Assembly (NCBI GenBank): GCA_017556805.1 | Contig: JAFYMC010000028.1 | Span: forward strand, 124,001 to 188,000 | Direction of reading: 5' to 3' | From: Lachnospiraceae bacterium | GTDB taxonomy: Bacteria > Bacillota > Clostridia > Lachnospirales > Lachnospiraceae | Length of the DNA stretch: 64,000 nt | Part shown: positions 42,151 through 50,848 of the stretch, in pieces | Layout of the letters: every line of letters begins with the position of its first letter | How positions within the stretch are numbered: position 1 is the stretch's first letter | Translations under genes and position numbers: made by a program | The notes under the pieces: generated by a model | The model's input: only the letters and a program-made list of their open reading frames with translations | Told to the model about the DNA's origin: nothing | Database searches by the model: none

Positions 42151-45100
42151 TTATCCCCTTTTTTCAAGAGGTTTTTCCACAACTTTTACAGAATCTTTTC
42201 CAAAAGTCGTCTCCAAACGGGAAATCAATGCCTCACATACCTGTGTCGCATGGTTTTTCGGCAAACGCTTAATTGCTTTTTCCGCTACACAATATACCAC
42301 AGCCGTGTCTTTTCCGTCAAAAGAATCCAACACCTCGTATAAGGAATGCTCCATTTGCAAAAAGTTCTCCTTGTCCGGGAACTTTACCCAAATCTCCCGC
42401 GGCATATCGGTAAACGGAACTATCTCGCTGCAAATAAGTCGCGCCGCCCGTTCTTCTTCCACTGCCACACGTCCTCTGATTAATACTTTATTATCCTCAA
42501 AGAGCTCTTGTTTATACTTTTCATAGTCTCGCGGGAACACAATTACCTCAACCGTTCCCAAAACATCCTCTATCGTAACAAAGGCCATCATGGAATTGCT
42601 TCTCGTCGTCTTTCTGGTGATTGCCGTAATAATTCCGCCGATAATCTCCGTATCACCGTCCTGTACCTTTGGTTCGGCATCTTCCTCCTCTTCCTCGGCC
42701 ACAAAATCCGACGACACTTTAGTTACATTTTTGCTTAACATCTCCTGATATTCATCCAACGGATGACCGCTCAGATAAATACCCAAGGTTTCCTTTTCAA
42801 AGGCTAAAAGCTCGCTTTTTTCAAACTCCGGCACATCCGGAAGGCGCACTTCAAACTCTTCCTTCTCCTCCGGAGCCGCAAAATCAAACAAACTCATCTG
42901 TCCGGAAAGATTTTTCTTTTTCTCTGATGCGATACTATCTACAATAGCCGCATAGCTTAACGTAAACTGACGACGGTTTCCCTTTAAGCAGTCAAAGGCA
43001 CCCGCCTTGATAAAACTTTCCAAAGCCCGTTTATTCACACCGGTACCGGATAAACGGTCAATGAAATCCTTTAAGGTGGTAAACGGTCCGTTTGCTTCCC
43101 GTTCCGCCACAATGTCACGGATGACCGGCTTACCGATTCCCTTGATGGCAGCCAACGCAAAACGAATGGCATTCCCTTCTGTGGTAAACCGTTCCTCCCC
43201 GTTGTTTACATCCGGCGGCAAAATAGCAATGCCCATCTGGCGGCAGGTCAAAATATACTGAGACACCTTCGCCGTCTGGTCCATAATGGAAGTCATAAGC
43301 GCCGCCATAAACTCTACCGGATGATAATATTTCAAATAGGCGGTACGGTAAGATACCACCGCATAGCAAGCTGCATGAGCTTTATTAAAGGCATACTTTG
43401 CAAAGTCCGTCATCTCGTCAAAGATTTTATTTCCCACCTCTTCGGAGATTCCGTTGGCAACACAGCCCTTTACCCCTTCGGCTTCGTTTCCGTAAACGAA
43501 GTTCTTCCGTTCCTTCGCCATCACATCCGCTTTTTTCTTTGCCATGGCACGGCGAACCAAGTCGCTTCGGCCGTAACTGTAGCCTGCAAGTTCACGCACA
43601 ATCTGCATAACCTGCTCCTGATATACGATACAGCCGTGAGTCGTCTTCAAAATCGGAACAAGCTCCGGGCAATCATATACAATACTGTCCGGATTCTGCT
43701 TTCCTTTAATATACTTCGGAATGAAATCCATCGGACCCGGACGATATAAGGAAATACCTGCGATAACATCCTCCAGATTTTCCGGCTTTAACTCCTTCAT
43801 GAAGTTCTTCATACCGGTACTTTCCAGCTGGAATACGCCCTCCGATTTCCCGTTTCCGATCATTTCATATACATTCGCGTCATCGTAATCGATGGTATTC
43901 ATATCCAACCACTCTTCTCTCGGCCGGTTTTTATTCACCAGCTTTTCCGCATCCTGAATTACCGTCAGGGTACGAAGGCCCAAAAAGTCCATCTTAAGGA
44001 GTCCCAGTTCTTCCAATGTCGTCATGGTAAACTGGGTAGTAATGGCTTCATCGGAACCTCTGGATAGCGGCACATAATCATCCGCCGGCGCATTGGAGAT
44101 AACCACACCTGCCGCATGCATGGAGGTATGGCGCGGTAATCCTTCCAGACGCTTGGACATCTCAATCAGATAGCGAATCTGCTCATCGGTTTCACAAAGA
44201 GTACGCAGCTCCGAATTGGTCTGCAGCGCCTTCTCAATGGTAATTCCAAGCTCCATCGGTATCATCTTCGCCACCTGGTCACAAAGAGCATACGGATAAT
44301 CAAGTGCACGTCCCACATCGCGGATAACGCCCCTGGCTGCCATGGTACCGAAGGTAACAATCTGTACCACCTTTTCTTTTCCGTATTTTTCCACCACATA
44401 GTCGATGACTTCCTGTCTCCGTTCGAAACAGAAGTCGATATCAAAATCCGGCATGGATACACGTTCCGGATTTAAGAAACGCTCGAACAGAAGCTGATAG
44501 CGAATCGGATCGATATCCGTAATTCCAAGTGCATAGGCCGCAATACTTGCCGCACCGCTGCCTCGTCCCGGCCCCACCATAATATCGTGGTCCTTGGCAT
44601 ATTTAATGAAATCCCACACAATGAGATAATAATCGTCAAATCCCATCTTATGAATGACGCCTAATTCATAATCCAAACGGTCCTGCAACTCCTTTGTTAC
44701 CACAGGATAACGCTTCTTCATTCCCTCCGCACAAAGGGCCTGCAAATAGGTCCAGGCATCATACCCTTCCGGCACCTCGTAATGCGGCAGCTTGTACTCA
44801 CCGAATACAATCTCTACCTCACAACGGTCCGCAATGGCCTTTGTCCGTTGCAAGGCTTCCTTCGCGTACGGAAATAAGGCCTCCATCTCTTCCGGAGACT
44901 TTAAGTAATATTGTCCGCCGTCATAACGCATACGGTCTTCGTCGGATACCTTCTTCTGGGTTTGGATACATAATAAAATATCGTGAGCCTTTTCATCCTC
45001 CGCAAAGGTGTAATGTACATCATTGGTAGCCACAAGCGGAATCCTCGTCTCCGCACTCATGCGAAGAAGGGACTGGTTCACCGTCCGCTGTTCCGGAATC

Positions 45101-45636
45101 CCGTGGTCCTGTAATTCCAAAAAGAAATACCCTTCCCCGAAAATATCCAGAAGGCGCAACGCCGCCGCTTTTCCTTCTTCGTAGAAGCCCTTCTTTAAAT
45201 TGGTCGCCACTTCTCCCGCAAGACAAGCGGAAAGGGCAATAATTCCCTCGTGATACTCCCGTAGCACGTCCAAATCCACACGAGGTTTATAGTAATATCC
45301 TTCGGTAAAACCCTTGGATACAATCTTCATCAAATTGGCATAACCGGTATTATTTTCCGCAAGAAGCACCAGATGGTAATATCTCTCGTCGGAGTCTCCC
45401 CCCTCCTTCTGAAAGCGTGAGCCAGGTGCCACATAAATCTCACAGCCCAGTACGGGACGAATCCCTGCTGCCTTGCAGGCACGGTAAAAATCAATCACAC
45501 CGTACATAACGCCGTGATCGGTAATCGCAAGGCTATCCATTCCCAGTTCCTTGGCTCTTGCCACAATCTCTTTAATTTTCGAAGAACCGTCCAAAAGACT
45601 GTACTCCGTATGTACATGAAGATGTGTGAATTCCAT
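42151..45636 (-). CDS. dnaE: DNA polymerase III subunit alpha, DnaE type
   Basis: Replicative polymerase subunit of 1161 residues. The PHP domain opens with HLHVHTEYSLLDG, the polymerase core carries GPGRGSGAAS and the catalytic MPDFDIDF, and a C-terminal OB fold (about 965-1070) includes FVTIEDVLGTVEVIVFP. There is no exonuclease insert, so it is DnaE and not PolC. AAAGGAG precedes the ATG. It is followed by pfkA with a 48-nt gap. Confidence 0.96.
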   Translation of the reverse strand: MEFTHLHVHTEYSLLDGSSKIKEIVARAKELGMDSLAITDHGVMYGVIDFYRACKAAGIRPVLGCEIYVAPGSRFQKEGGDSDERYYHLVLLAENNTGYANLMKIVSKGFTEGYYYKPRVDLDVLREYHEGIIALSACLAGEVATNLKKGFYEEGKAAALRLLDIFGEGYFFLELQDHGIPEQRTVNQSLLRMSAETRIPLVATNDVHYTFAEDEKAHDILLCIQTQKKVSDEDRMRYDGGQYYLKSPEEMEALFPYAKEALQRTKAIADRCEVEIVFGEYKLPHYEVPEGYDAWTYLQALCAEGMKKRYPVVTKELQDRLDYELGVIHKMGFDDYYLIVWDFIKYAKDHDIMVGPGRGSGAASIAAYALGITDIDPIRYQLLFERFLNPERVSMPDFDIDFCFERRQEVIDYVVEKYGKEKVVQIVTFGTMAARGVIRDVGRALDYPYALCDQVAKMIPMELGITIEKALQTNSELRTLCETDEQIRYLIEMSKRLEGLPRHTSMHAAGVVISNAPADDYVPLSRGSDEAITTQFTMTTLEELGLLKMDFLGLRTLTVIQDAEKLVNKNRPREEWLDMNTIDYDDANVYEMIGNGKSEGVFQLESTGMKNFMKELKPENLEDVIAGISLYRPGPMDFIPKYIKGKQNPDSIVYDCPELVPILKTTHGCIVYQEQVMQIVRELAGYSYGRSDLVRRAMAKKKADVMAKERKNFVYGNEAEGVKGCVANGISEEVGNKIFDEMTDFAKYAFNKAHAACYAVVSYRTAYLKYYHPVEFMAALMTSIMDQTAKVSQYILTCRQMGIAILPPDVNNGEERFTTEGNAIRFALAAIKGIGKPVIRDIVAEREANGPFTTLKDFIDRLSGTGVNKRALESFIKAGAFDCLKGNRRQFTLSYAAIVDSIASEKKKNLSGQMSLFDFAAPEEKEEFEVRLPDVPEFEKSELLAFEKETLGIYLSGHPLDEYQEMLSKNVTKVSSDFVAEEEEEDAEPKVQDGDTEIIGGIITAITRKTTRSNSMMAFVTIEDVLGTVEVIVFPRDYEKYKQELFEDNKVLIRGRVAVEEERAARLICSEIVPFTDMPREIWVKFPDKENFLQMEHSLYEVLDSFDGKDTAVVYCVAEKAIKRLPKNHATQVCEALISRLETTFGKDSVKVVEKPLEKRG

Positions 45637-45651
45637 ACCTGCTCCTTTCTT

Positions 45652-45688
45652 GGCTTTTCCTTTTACTTTTCAAGTAAAAGGAAAAGCC
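45652..45688. repeat. Perfect 17-bp inverted repeat in the dnaE leader
   Basis: Perfect 17-bp arms (45652-45668 and 45672-45688) with a 3-nt loop, just upstream of the dnaE ribosome site. It would form a very stable hairpin. Confidence 0.75.
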
Positions 45689-45717
45689 GCAAAGATACAC
45701 CTATGCATCTTTACGGC
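45686..45717 (-). terminator. Terminator of the crh-like gene
   Basis: On the minus strand GCCGTAAAGAT pairs with ATCTTTGCGGC and is followed by TTTTCC. It begins 8 nt after the crh-like stop and abuts the long inverted repeat. Confidence 0.6.
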
Positions 45718-45724
45718 ATTCTTC

Positions 45725-45982
45725 TTAGTTCTCTGCGTTCAGATACTTTTCGATTTCGGCAATTGCTGCTGCTTCGTCCGAACCGTCAGCATTCACAGTC
45801 ACATTCTCACCTGCTGCAAGCCCTAACGTCATCATACCCATGATGCTCTTCGCATTGACGGTCTTATCACCGCTCTCAATGGTAATCTTACTTTCGAAAC
45901 GACTTGCCACCTGCACCAAAAGTGCAATCGGTCTGGCCTCAAGTCCAGACGGAATACTAATTGTGATACTCTTTGAAATCAT
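45725..45982 (-). CDS. Crh-like HPr protein with Glu15
   Basis: An 85-residue HPr-fold protein. The HprK target Ser46 is present in AKSIMGMMTLG, but the PTS phosphorylation site is GLEARP, with Glu15 instead of His15. B. subtilis Crh likewise lacks His15 (it has Gln) and lies beside whiA. This gene follows whiA in an operon headed by hprK, so a Crh-type role as a Ser-phosphorylated cofactor of CcpA, without sugar phosphotransfer, is inferred. AGGAGG precedes the ATG. Confidence 0.85.
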   Translation of the reverse strand: MISKSITISIPSGLEARPIALLVQVASRFESKITIESGDKTVNAKSIMGMMTLGLAAGENVTVNADGSDEAAAIAEIEKYLNAEN

Positions 45983-45997
45983 TCCATATCCTCCTTC

Positions 45998-46933
45998 TTA
46001 ACCTCGTAAACTATCCGCGTATTCACTGATTTTTTTTAAACGATGGTTCACTCCCGATTTCCCCAGTTTCGGACTCAGCATTTCTCCCAATTCAATCAAG
46101 GATGCCTCCGGATACTCCAGACGCAACCGGGCAATCTCTTCCAACGCCTCCGACAGGGTATGTAATCCGGCTCTATCACGAATCAATACAATATCCTCGT
46201 ATTGTTTGCGCGCCGCATTCACGGTCTTGCTTAAATTTGCCGTTTCGCAATTTACCTGACGGTTGACGGAATTGCGCACATCTTTTACAATGCGCACATT
46301 TTCAAATTCCATAAGCGCACGATGCGCTTCCATAATATTTAACAGCTCCGCTACCTGCTCGCCTTCCTTTACGTATACCACATGATAGCTTTTACGTAAC
46401 ACCGATTTCGCATCCACATCAAAAGAATGAATCAAAGCAATCAATTGCTCTGCGCGCTCTTCCACTGTTTCACTGATTTCGAAATGATACGACTTCTGCG
46501 GATTGCTGACGGAACCGGACGCCAAAAAAGTTCCCCGTAAAAAAGCACGCTTACAACAGGTATGTACATATACCATACCGTCCGCACGAAGTGCACCTTC
46601 CTTACCGGACACCTTTAGCTTTAACAGCTCCGCCACCTTCTTCACAGCATCGTCTCCGCATATCTCCAGTAAATACTGGGCATGGGACTGCTTTCCCTTT
46701 GCCGCACGCACCGATACCGTAACCGGCACCTGACACAGCTTTCGGAAAAGAAGATTGCATTTTCGAGCCACATATCCGCTTTCCGTTTGTAATTTTATAT
46801 GAAGATGTCCACTTTTGTCAACATCTATTTTCCCGCACTGAACCACCAGGGCAGAAAGCTCCGCAATTTTGCAGTGTCTTGCGGCAACATTTACCCCGAA
46901 AAGTTCCTCCTTTATCTCCATTGAAAATGACAT
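45998..46933 (-). CDS. whiA: DNA-binding protein WhiA
   Basis: A 311-residue WhiA/YvcL protein: an N-terminal LAGLIDADG-like fold (about 1-220) and a C-terminal helix-turn-helix with GEMLSPKLGKSGVNHRLKK. WhiA affects chromosome segregation and cell division in Firmicutes and sporulation in actinobacteria. GGAGG lies 5 nt before the ATG. It is between murB and the crh-like gene; the usual partners rapZ and yvcK are not here. Confidence 0.94.
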   Translation of the reverse strand: MSFSMEIKEELFGVNVAARHCKIAELSALVVQCGKIDVDKSGHLHIKLQTESGYVARKCNLLFRKLCQVPVTVSVRAAKGKQSHAQYLLEICGDDAVKKVAELLKLKVSGKEGALRADGMVYVHTCCKRAFLRGTFLASGSVSNPQKSYHFEISETVEERAEQLIALIHSFDVDAKSVLRKSYHVVYVKEGEQVAELLNIMEAHRALMEFENVRIVKDVRNSVNRQVNCETANLSKTVNAARKQYEDIVLIRDRAGLHTLSEALEEIARLRLEYPEASLIELGEMLSPKLGKSGVNHRLKKISEYADSLRG

Positions 46934-46949
46934 AACCGCCTCCGATGTC

Positions 46950-47885
46950 CTATGAGGAAAAATCGCCCAGTAGTTTTACCTCCGGCTCCAACCGGATTCC
47001 GCTGGTTTCTTCCACCTTTTGAATGACAAATTGCATCAGAGTATAAATATCCGTCGCGGTTGCGTCTCCTTTATTGATAACAAAACCGCAATGTTTCTCG
47101 GAAACCGCCGCTCCACCGATTTGTTTTCCGGCAAGTCCCGCCTCCATAATCAGCTTTCCGGCAAAGTTTCCCTCCGGACGTTTAAAGGTCGAACCTGCAC
47201 TCGGATACTCCAACGGTTGCTTTTCCTTACGTTTTCTGTTTAACATCTCGATATTGGAAAGGATATAAAGCTTGGAACCGATTGGAAAAGAAAACCATGC
47301 CTTTGTGACAACGCCTTTCGTCTCCGTTAAAATACTATGCCGGTAGGATAAATCCAATTCATCCGCAGTAAAAATCCGACACTCGCCGTCTTCCGTCACA
47401 ATCTCTGCACGGATAATACAATCCTTTATCTCTCCGCCGTAAGCTCCGGCATTCATCATCACCGCACCGCCGACACTCCCCGGAATCCCGGCCGCAAACT
47501 CAAAGCCGGAAAAACCCTTCTTTGCCAGTTGCATGGCAAACGCAGAAAGAAGCATTCCTCCGCCTGCCACCGCATCCGCACTTCCGTCATGCACATTTTC
47601 TTTAATCTCACACTGGGTAAACTCCCCGGCAAGACGTAATACCACGCCCTTAACTCCCGCATCGGACACAAGCAGATTACTGCCGTTTCCCAATACAAAC
47701 CACGGTACATTGCTACGATTACAAAACCGGATTACCGCCTGTAACTGTTCCGTTGTTCCTACCGTCACAAAGTATTCCGCCGGACCTCCTACACGAAATG
47801 TTGTATGATTCTTCATAGGCTCCTCGCGCAGAACACTTCCCTCTTCCGTTACAATCTTACAGAGTTCTTCGTAAAAAGCTTCCAA
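46950..47885 (-). CDS. murB: UDP-N-acetylenolpyruvoylglucosamine reductase MurB
   Basis: FAD-dependent peptidoglycan-precursor enzyme of 311 residues that reduces UDP-GlcNAc-enolpyruvate to UDP-MurNAc. The FAD fold has NHTTFRVGGPAEYF and GNGSNLL, and the catalytic Ser region is SAGSTFKRPEGNFAGKLI, of type II MurB. The start is TTG at 47885, with AAGGGGG 7 nt upstream and no in-frame ATG nearby. It is in the hprK operon. Confidence 0.93.
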   Translation of the reverse strand: MEAFYEELCKIVTEEGSVLREEPMKNHTTFRVGGPAEYFVTVGTTEQLQAVIRFCNRSNVPWFVLGNGSNLLVSDAGVKGVVLRLAGEFTQCEIKENVHDGSADAVAGGGMLLSAFAMQLAKKGFSGFEFAAGIPGSVGGAVMMNAGAYGGEIKDCIIRAEIVTEDGECRIFTADELDLSYRHSILTETKGVVTKAWFSFPIGSKLYILSNIEMLNRKRKEKQPLEYPSAGSTFKRPEGNFAGKLIMEAGLAGKQIGGAAVSEKHCGFVINKGDATATDIYTLMQFVIQKVEETSGIRLEPEVKLLGDFSS

Positions 47886-47898
47886 ATCATTTCCCCCT

Positions 47899-48849
47899 TT
47901 ATTTTTCCAAACGATCTAAAATCAATTTTACGCAACCGTAAATGCCGGCATCGTTTCCTAACGTAGCAAGGCGGAATTCTTTCCCCTGCAACGCCTTCAT
48001 AATACCCTTGTTATAATGACGCTCTACGGTCTTTGTTAAAATCTCACCTGCCCGGGAAACACCCCCGCCGATGACAAAGGCCTCCGGATCGGTTACCGCT
48101 GCCACATGTGACAAAGCTCTTCCCAATACCTCGCCCAAGCCTTCTACCAGTTCCATCGCCACAGCATCCTTTGCCTTTGCCGCATCAAAAACATCCTTTG
48201 CGGTAAGCGGCTCGATACTGCGAAGTACGGATGCATCCGCCCTCTCGGAAAGGAGCTTCTTTGCCATACGCACAATACCGGTAGCGGACGCATACTGCTC
48301 CAGATGTCCGTAACCGCCGCAACCGCACTGCACGGTTTCCTGCGGATTCATCACCATATGGCCCAGCTCACCGCCGGCACCGAAGGCACCCGCAACAATC
48401 TTACCTTCCACGATAATACCGCCGCCGACACCGGTACCCAACGTCACAAGTACCATGTTTTTTACGCCGGCGCCGCCGCCCTTCCACATTTCGCCGAGGG
48501 CTGCTACGTTGGCATCGTTTGCTGCCACAGCCGGTACCCCGAGAAGGCCCGTCATCACTTCATTTACATTAATATCACGCCATGCCAGATTCGGGCAATG
48601 GTCCACATAGCCGTTTTCTTTTACCGGTCCCGGAACGCCGAGGCCGACACCGGCCACCTGCTCCTTTGTAATACCGAGTTCCGCACACTTCGCATTGATT
48701 GCATTTGCAATATCCTGCGGTACATTCTTACCGCCGTCGGTGCGGTCCGTCGGGATTTCCCATTTTTCCTTTACCGTACCGTCTGCCGTAAACAAACCGC
48801 ATTTTACGGAAGTACCGCCGATATCGATTCCGAATACAAACTGTTCCAT
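47899..48849 (-). CDS. glcK: ROK-family glucokinase
   Basis: A 316-residue ROK kinase, phosphorylating glucose with ATP. ATP motif GIDIGGTSVKCGLF is at 7-20 and the catalytic region is GVGGGIIVEG. The ROK zinc motif reads CGCGGYGHLE, with His in place of the third Cys of CxCGxxGCxE. GGAG precedes the ATG. It follows hprK by 16 nt, which links free glucose entry with the HPr-Ser kinase. Confidence 0.92.
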   Translation of the reverse strand: MEQFVFGIDIGGTSVKCGLFTADGTVKEKWEIPTDRTDGGKNVPQDIANAINAKCAELGITKEQVAGVGLGVPGPVKENGYVDHCPNLAWRDINVNEVMTGLLGVPAVAANDANVAALGEMWKGGGAGVKNMVLVTLGTGVGGGIIVEGKIVAGAFGAGGELGHMVMNPQETVQCGCGGYGHLEQYASATGIVRMAKKLLSERADASVLRSIEPLTAKDVFDAAKAKDAVAMELVEGLGEVLGRALSHVAAVTDPEAFVIGGGVSRAGEILTKTVERHYNKGIMKALQGKEFRLATLGNDAGIYGCVKLILDRLEK

Positions 48850-48865
48850 ATCTAGTCTCCTATTT

Positions 48866-49795
48866 CTAGTCGTTCTTCTTCATTAAGTTGCTGGTTACAC
48901 GATTATAAAGCTCCTGTGCCGCGTTATAGCCCATCTTCTTCTGACGGTAATTAACCGCTGCAGCCTCACAGATAATCGCCAGGTTACGCCCCGGACGAAT
49001 CGGAATGGAATGACATACTACCTTATTTCCGAGATACTCCGTATATTCCTCCTCCAGACCGAATCGATCATACTCTTTATCACGGTTCCACTCCTCAAGC
49101 TTAATGACAAGATCGATGGACTGGGTATTCTTTACACTTTCTACACCGAACAGGGTCTTTACATCAATAATACCGATACCGCGCAGCTCGATAAAATGTC
49201 TTGTAATATCCGGCGCCGTACCGATTAAGGTCTCATCGCTGACCTTCTTAATCTCTACTACGTCATCGGAAACCAGACGATGACCGCGCTTAATAAGCTC
49301 CAGCGCCGCCTCGCTCTTACCGATACCGCTTTCACCGGTAATCAGGATACCTTCGCCGTATACGTCTACCAATACACCGTGGATGGAAATGCGCGGTGCC
49401 AACTCTACCTTCAACCAACGGATGAGCTCCGCACAGAAGGAAGACGTGGACGCCGGGGAACGGAACAACGGAACTCCTGCCTCGATTGCGATTTTACGCA
49501 TCTCCTCCGGCACCTCGATATTACGACAAAATACAATACACGGCACCTTAAAGCTCATGAGCTTTTCCATAATGCTGATACCGTGATCCTTTTCCATCTT
49601 TTCCATATAAGCATGCTCTACGTTTCCGATAATCTGGACACGCTCTGCATCAAAATAATCAAAAAATCCTGCCAACTGTAATGCCGGGCGGTTTACATCC
49701 GGATGCTTAATTAAAATATGACTGATATCAATCTCCGGTGTACAATTTTCAAGTTGCATCTTCTGCACCATTTTCTTTAATTCAACCGAATACAT
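48866..49795 (-). CDS. hprK: HPr(Ser) kinase/phosphorylase
   Basis: A 309-residue bifunctional sensor enzyme that phosphorylates HPr and Crh at Ser46 when glycolytic intermediates are high. The Walker A motif GESGIGKS is at 154-161, with downstream LVSDDVVEI and the HprK signature ELRGIGIIDVKTLFG. First gene of the catabolite operon hprK-glcK-murB-whiA-crh-like. AGAGGGAG lies before the ATG. Confidence 0.95.
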   Translation of the reverse strand: MYSVELKKMVQKMQLENCTPEIDISHILIKHPDVNRPALQLAGFFDYFDAERVQIIGNVEHAYMEKMEKDHGISIMEKLMSFKVPCIVFCRNIEVPEEMRKIAIEAGVPLFRSPASTSSFCAELIRWLKVELAPRISIHGVLVDVYGEGILITGESGIGKSEAALELIKRGHRLVSDDVVEIKKVSDETLIGTAPDITRHFIELRGIGIIDVKTLFGVESVKNTQSIDLVIKLEEWNRDKEYDRFGLEEEYTEYLGNKVVCHSIPIRPGRNLAIICEAAAVNYRQKKMGYNAAQELYNRVTSNLMKKND

Positions 49796-49877
49796 GCTCC
49801 CTCTTTCCGCACGGAATCCGTCCGGTCATAACATCTGTCATGCCCGGAACGCTCGTGCCTGTTTTTTATATATTTTT

Positions 49878-49906
49878 ATGATAGCATAAAATCAAAAAAT
49901 ACACAA
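49878..49906 (-). promoter_or_regulatory. Promoter of the hprK operon
   Basis: TTGTGT (49906-49901), 17-nt spacer, TATCAT (49883-49878), leaving a leader of about 75 nt. The -35 box is 2 nt from the end of the preceding gene. Confidence 0.55.
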
Positions 49907-49908
49907 CG

Positions 49909-50847
49909 CTAAATCTCTGACGTCTTCTGTTGTTTTTTCTCCGGCAACTGGGTTAACAAAATTCCCGCGAACATAAGAGCACAGCCGCCGAACTCCCTTG
50001 CCGTCAGGAACTGTCCCAAAATCAACCACTCTCCGAATACCGCAAACTCCGACTCCAAACTCATAAGGAGTGAAGCAACAGCCGGCTCCGTATCTTTCTG
50101 GGCCACAATCTGCAGTGTATACGCAATTCCTCCGGAGAACACACCGGAAAATATAAGCGGAAGCCAGGCTTCCAGTACATGGGATATTTCCACGGTTTCC
50201 GTCAAAAACATACCGGTCATGCCTAACGCACCGCACAACAAAAATTGGATACAGGACATGGCCACACCGTCGGTTTTCGGGGAAAACCAGTCAATGACCA
50301 ATATGTGTACGGTAAACACAAATGCACAGCCCAGCAAATACAAATCTCCGGTTGCAATTTGAAATCCTGTCTTAATACAAAGCAAGTACATCCCGCATAC
50401 ACCGAGAGCTACCGCAATCCATATCTTCAATCCGATTTTCTTACGAAAAAAGATTCCCGCAAGGGGTACCAAAATCAAATACAGCGCCGTAATAAATCCG
50501 GCTTTTCCGGGTTCGTTGGTATGTAAAATACCGATTTGCTGCAGCATCGTTGCGGCAAACAATACAATACCGCAAAGTATCCCTCCGAACAGCAACGCTT
50601 TTTTTCGTTCTTTCTTCTGTTCCGGAGTATATTCCTCTGTTATCTTCCCCTTCTTTGTCCGGGCACGCGTCACAACAGTCCGAAGTCCGAGAAAGATTGC
50701 CAACGACACTCCCGCCAACATGGACCGGATGCCGATAAAGGCAAAGGGTCCGATATATTTCATTCCTTCGCTTTGTGCCACAAAGGAAAGGCCCCAAATA
50801 AACGCCGCTAATAATAACAGGGCATTTCCTCTCATTCTCTTTGTCAT
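49909..50847 (-). CDS. EamA-family (DMT) transporter
   Basis: A 312-residue integral membrane protein with about ten helices in two EamA (DUF6) repeats: the first begins at ALLLLAAFIWGLSFVAQ, the second at about residue 160. Drug/metabolite transporters of this type export amino acids and other metabolites. The ATG at 50847 lies 1 nt after the metH stop with AGGAGG at 8 nt. It is the last gene of the birA-bioY-metF-metH run, so a methionine- or biotin-related solute is possible but not shown. Confidence 0.88.
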   Translation of the reverse strand: MTKRMRGNALLLLAAFIWGLSFVAQSEGMKYIGPFAFIGIRSMLAGVSLAIFLGLRTVVTRARTKKGKITEEYTPEQKKERKKALLFGGILCGIVLFAATMLQQIGILHTNEPGKAGFITALYLILVPLAGIFFRKKIGLKIWIAVALGVCGMYLLCIKTGFQIATGDLYLLGCAFVFTVHILVIDWFSPKTDGVAMSCIQFLLCGALGMTGMFLTETVEISHVLEAWLPLIFSGVFSGGIAYTLQIVAQKDTEPAVASLLMSLESEFAVFGEWLILGQFLTAREFGGCALMFAGILLTQLPEKKQQKTSEI

Positions 50848-50848
50848 C

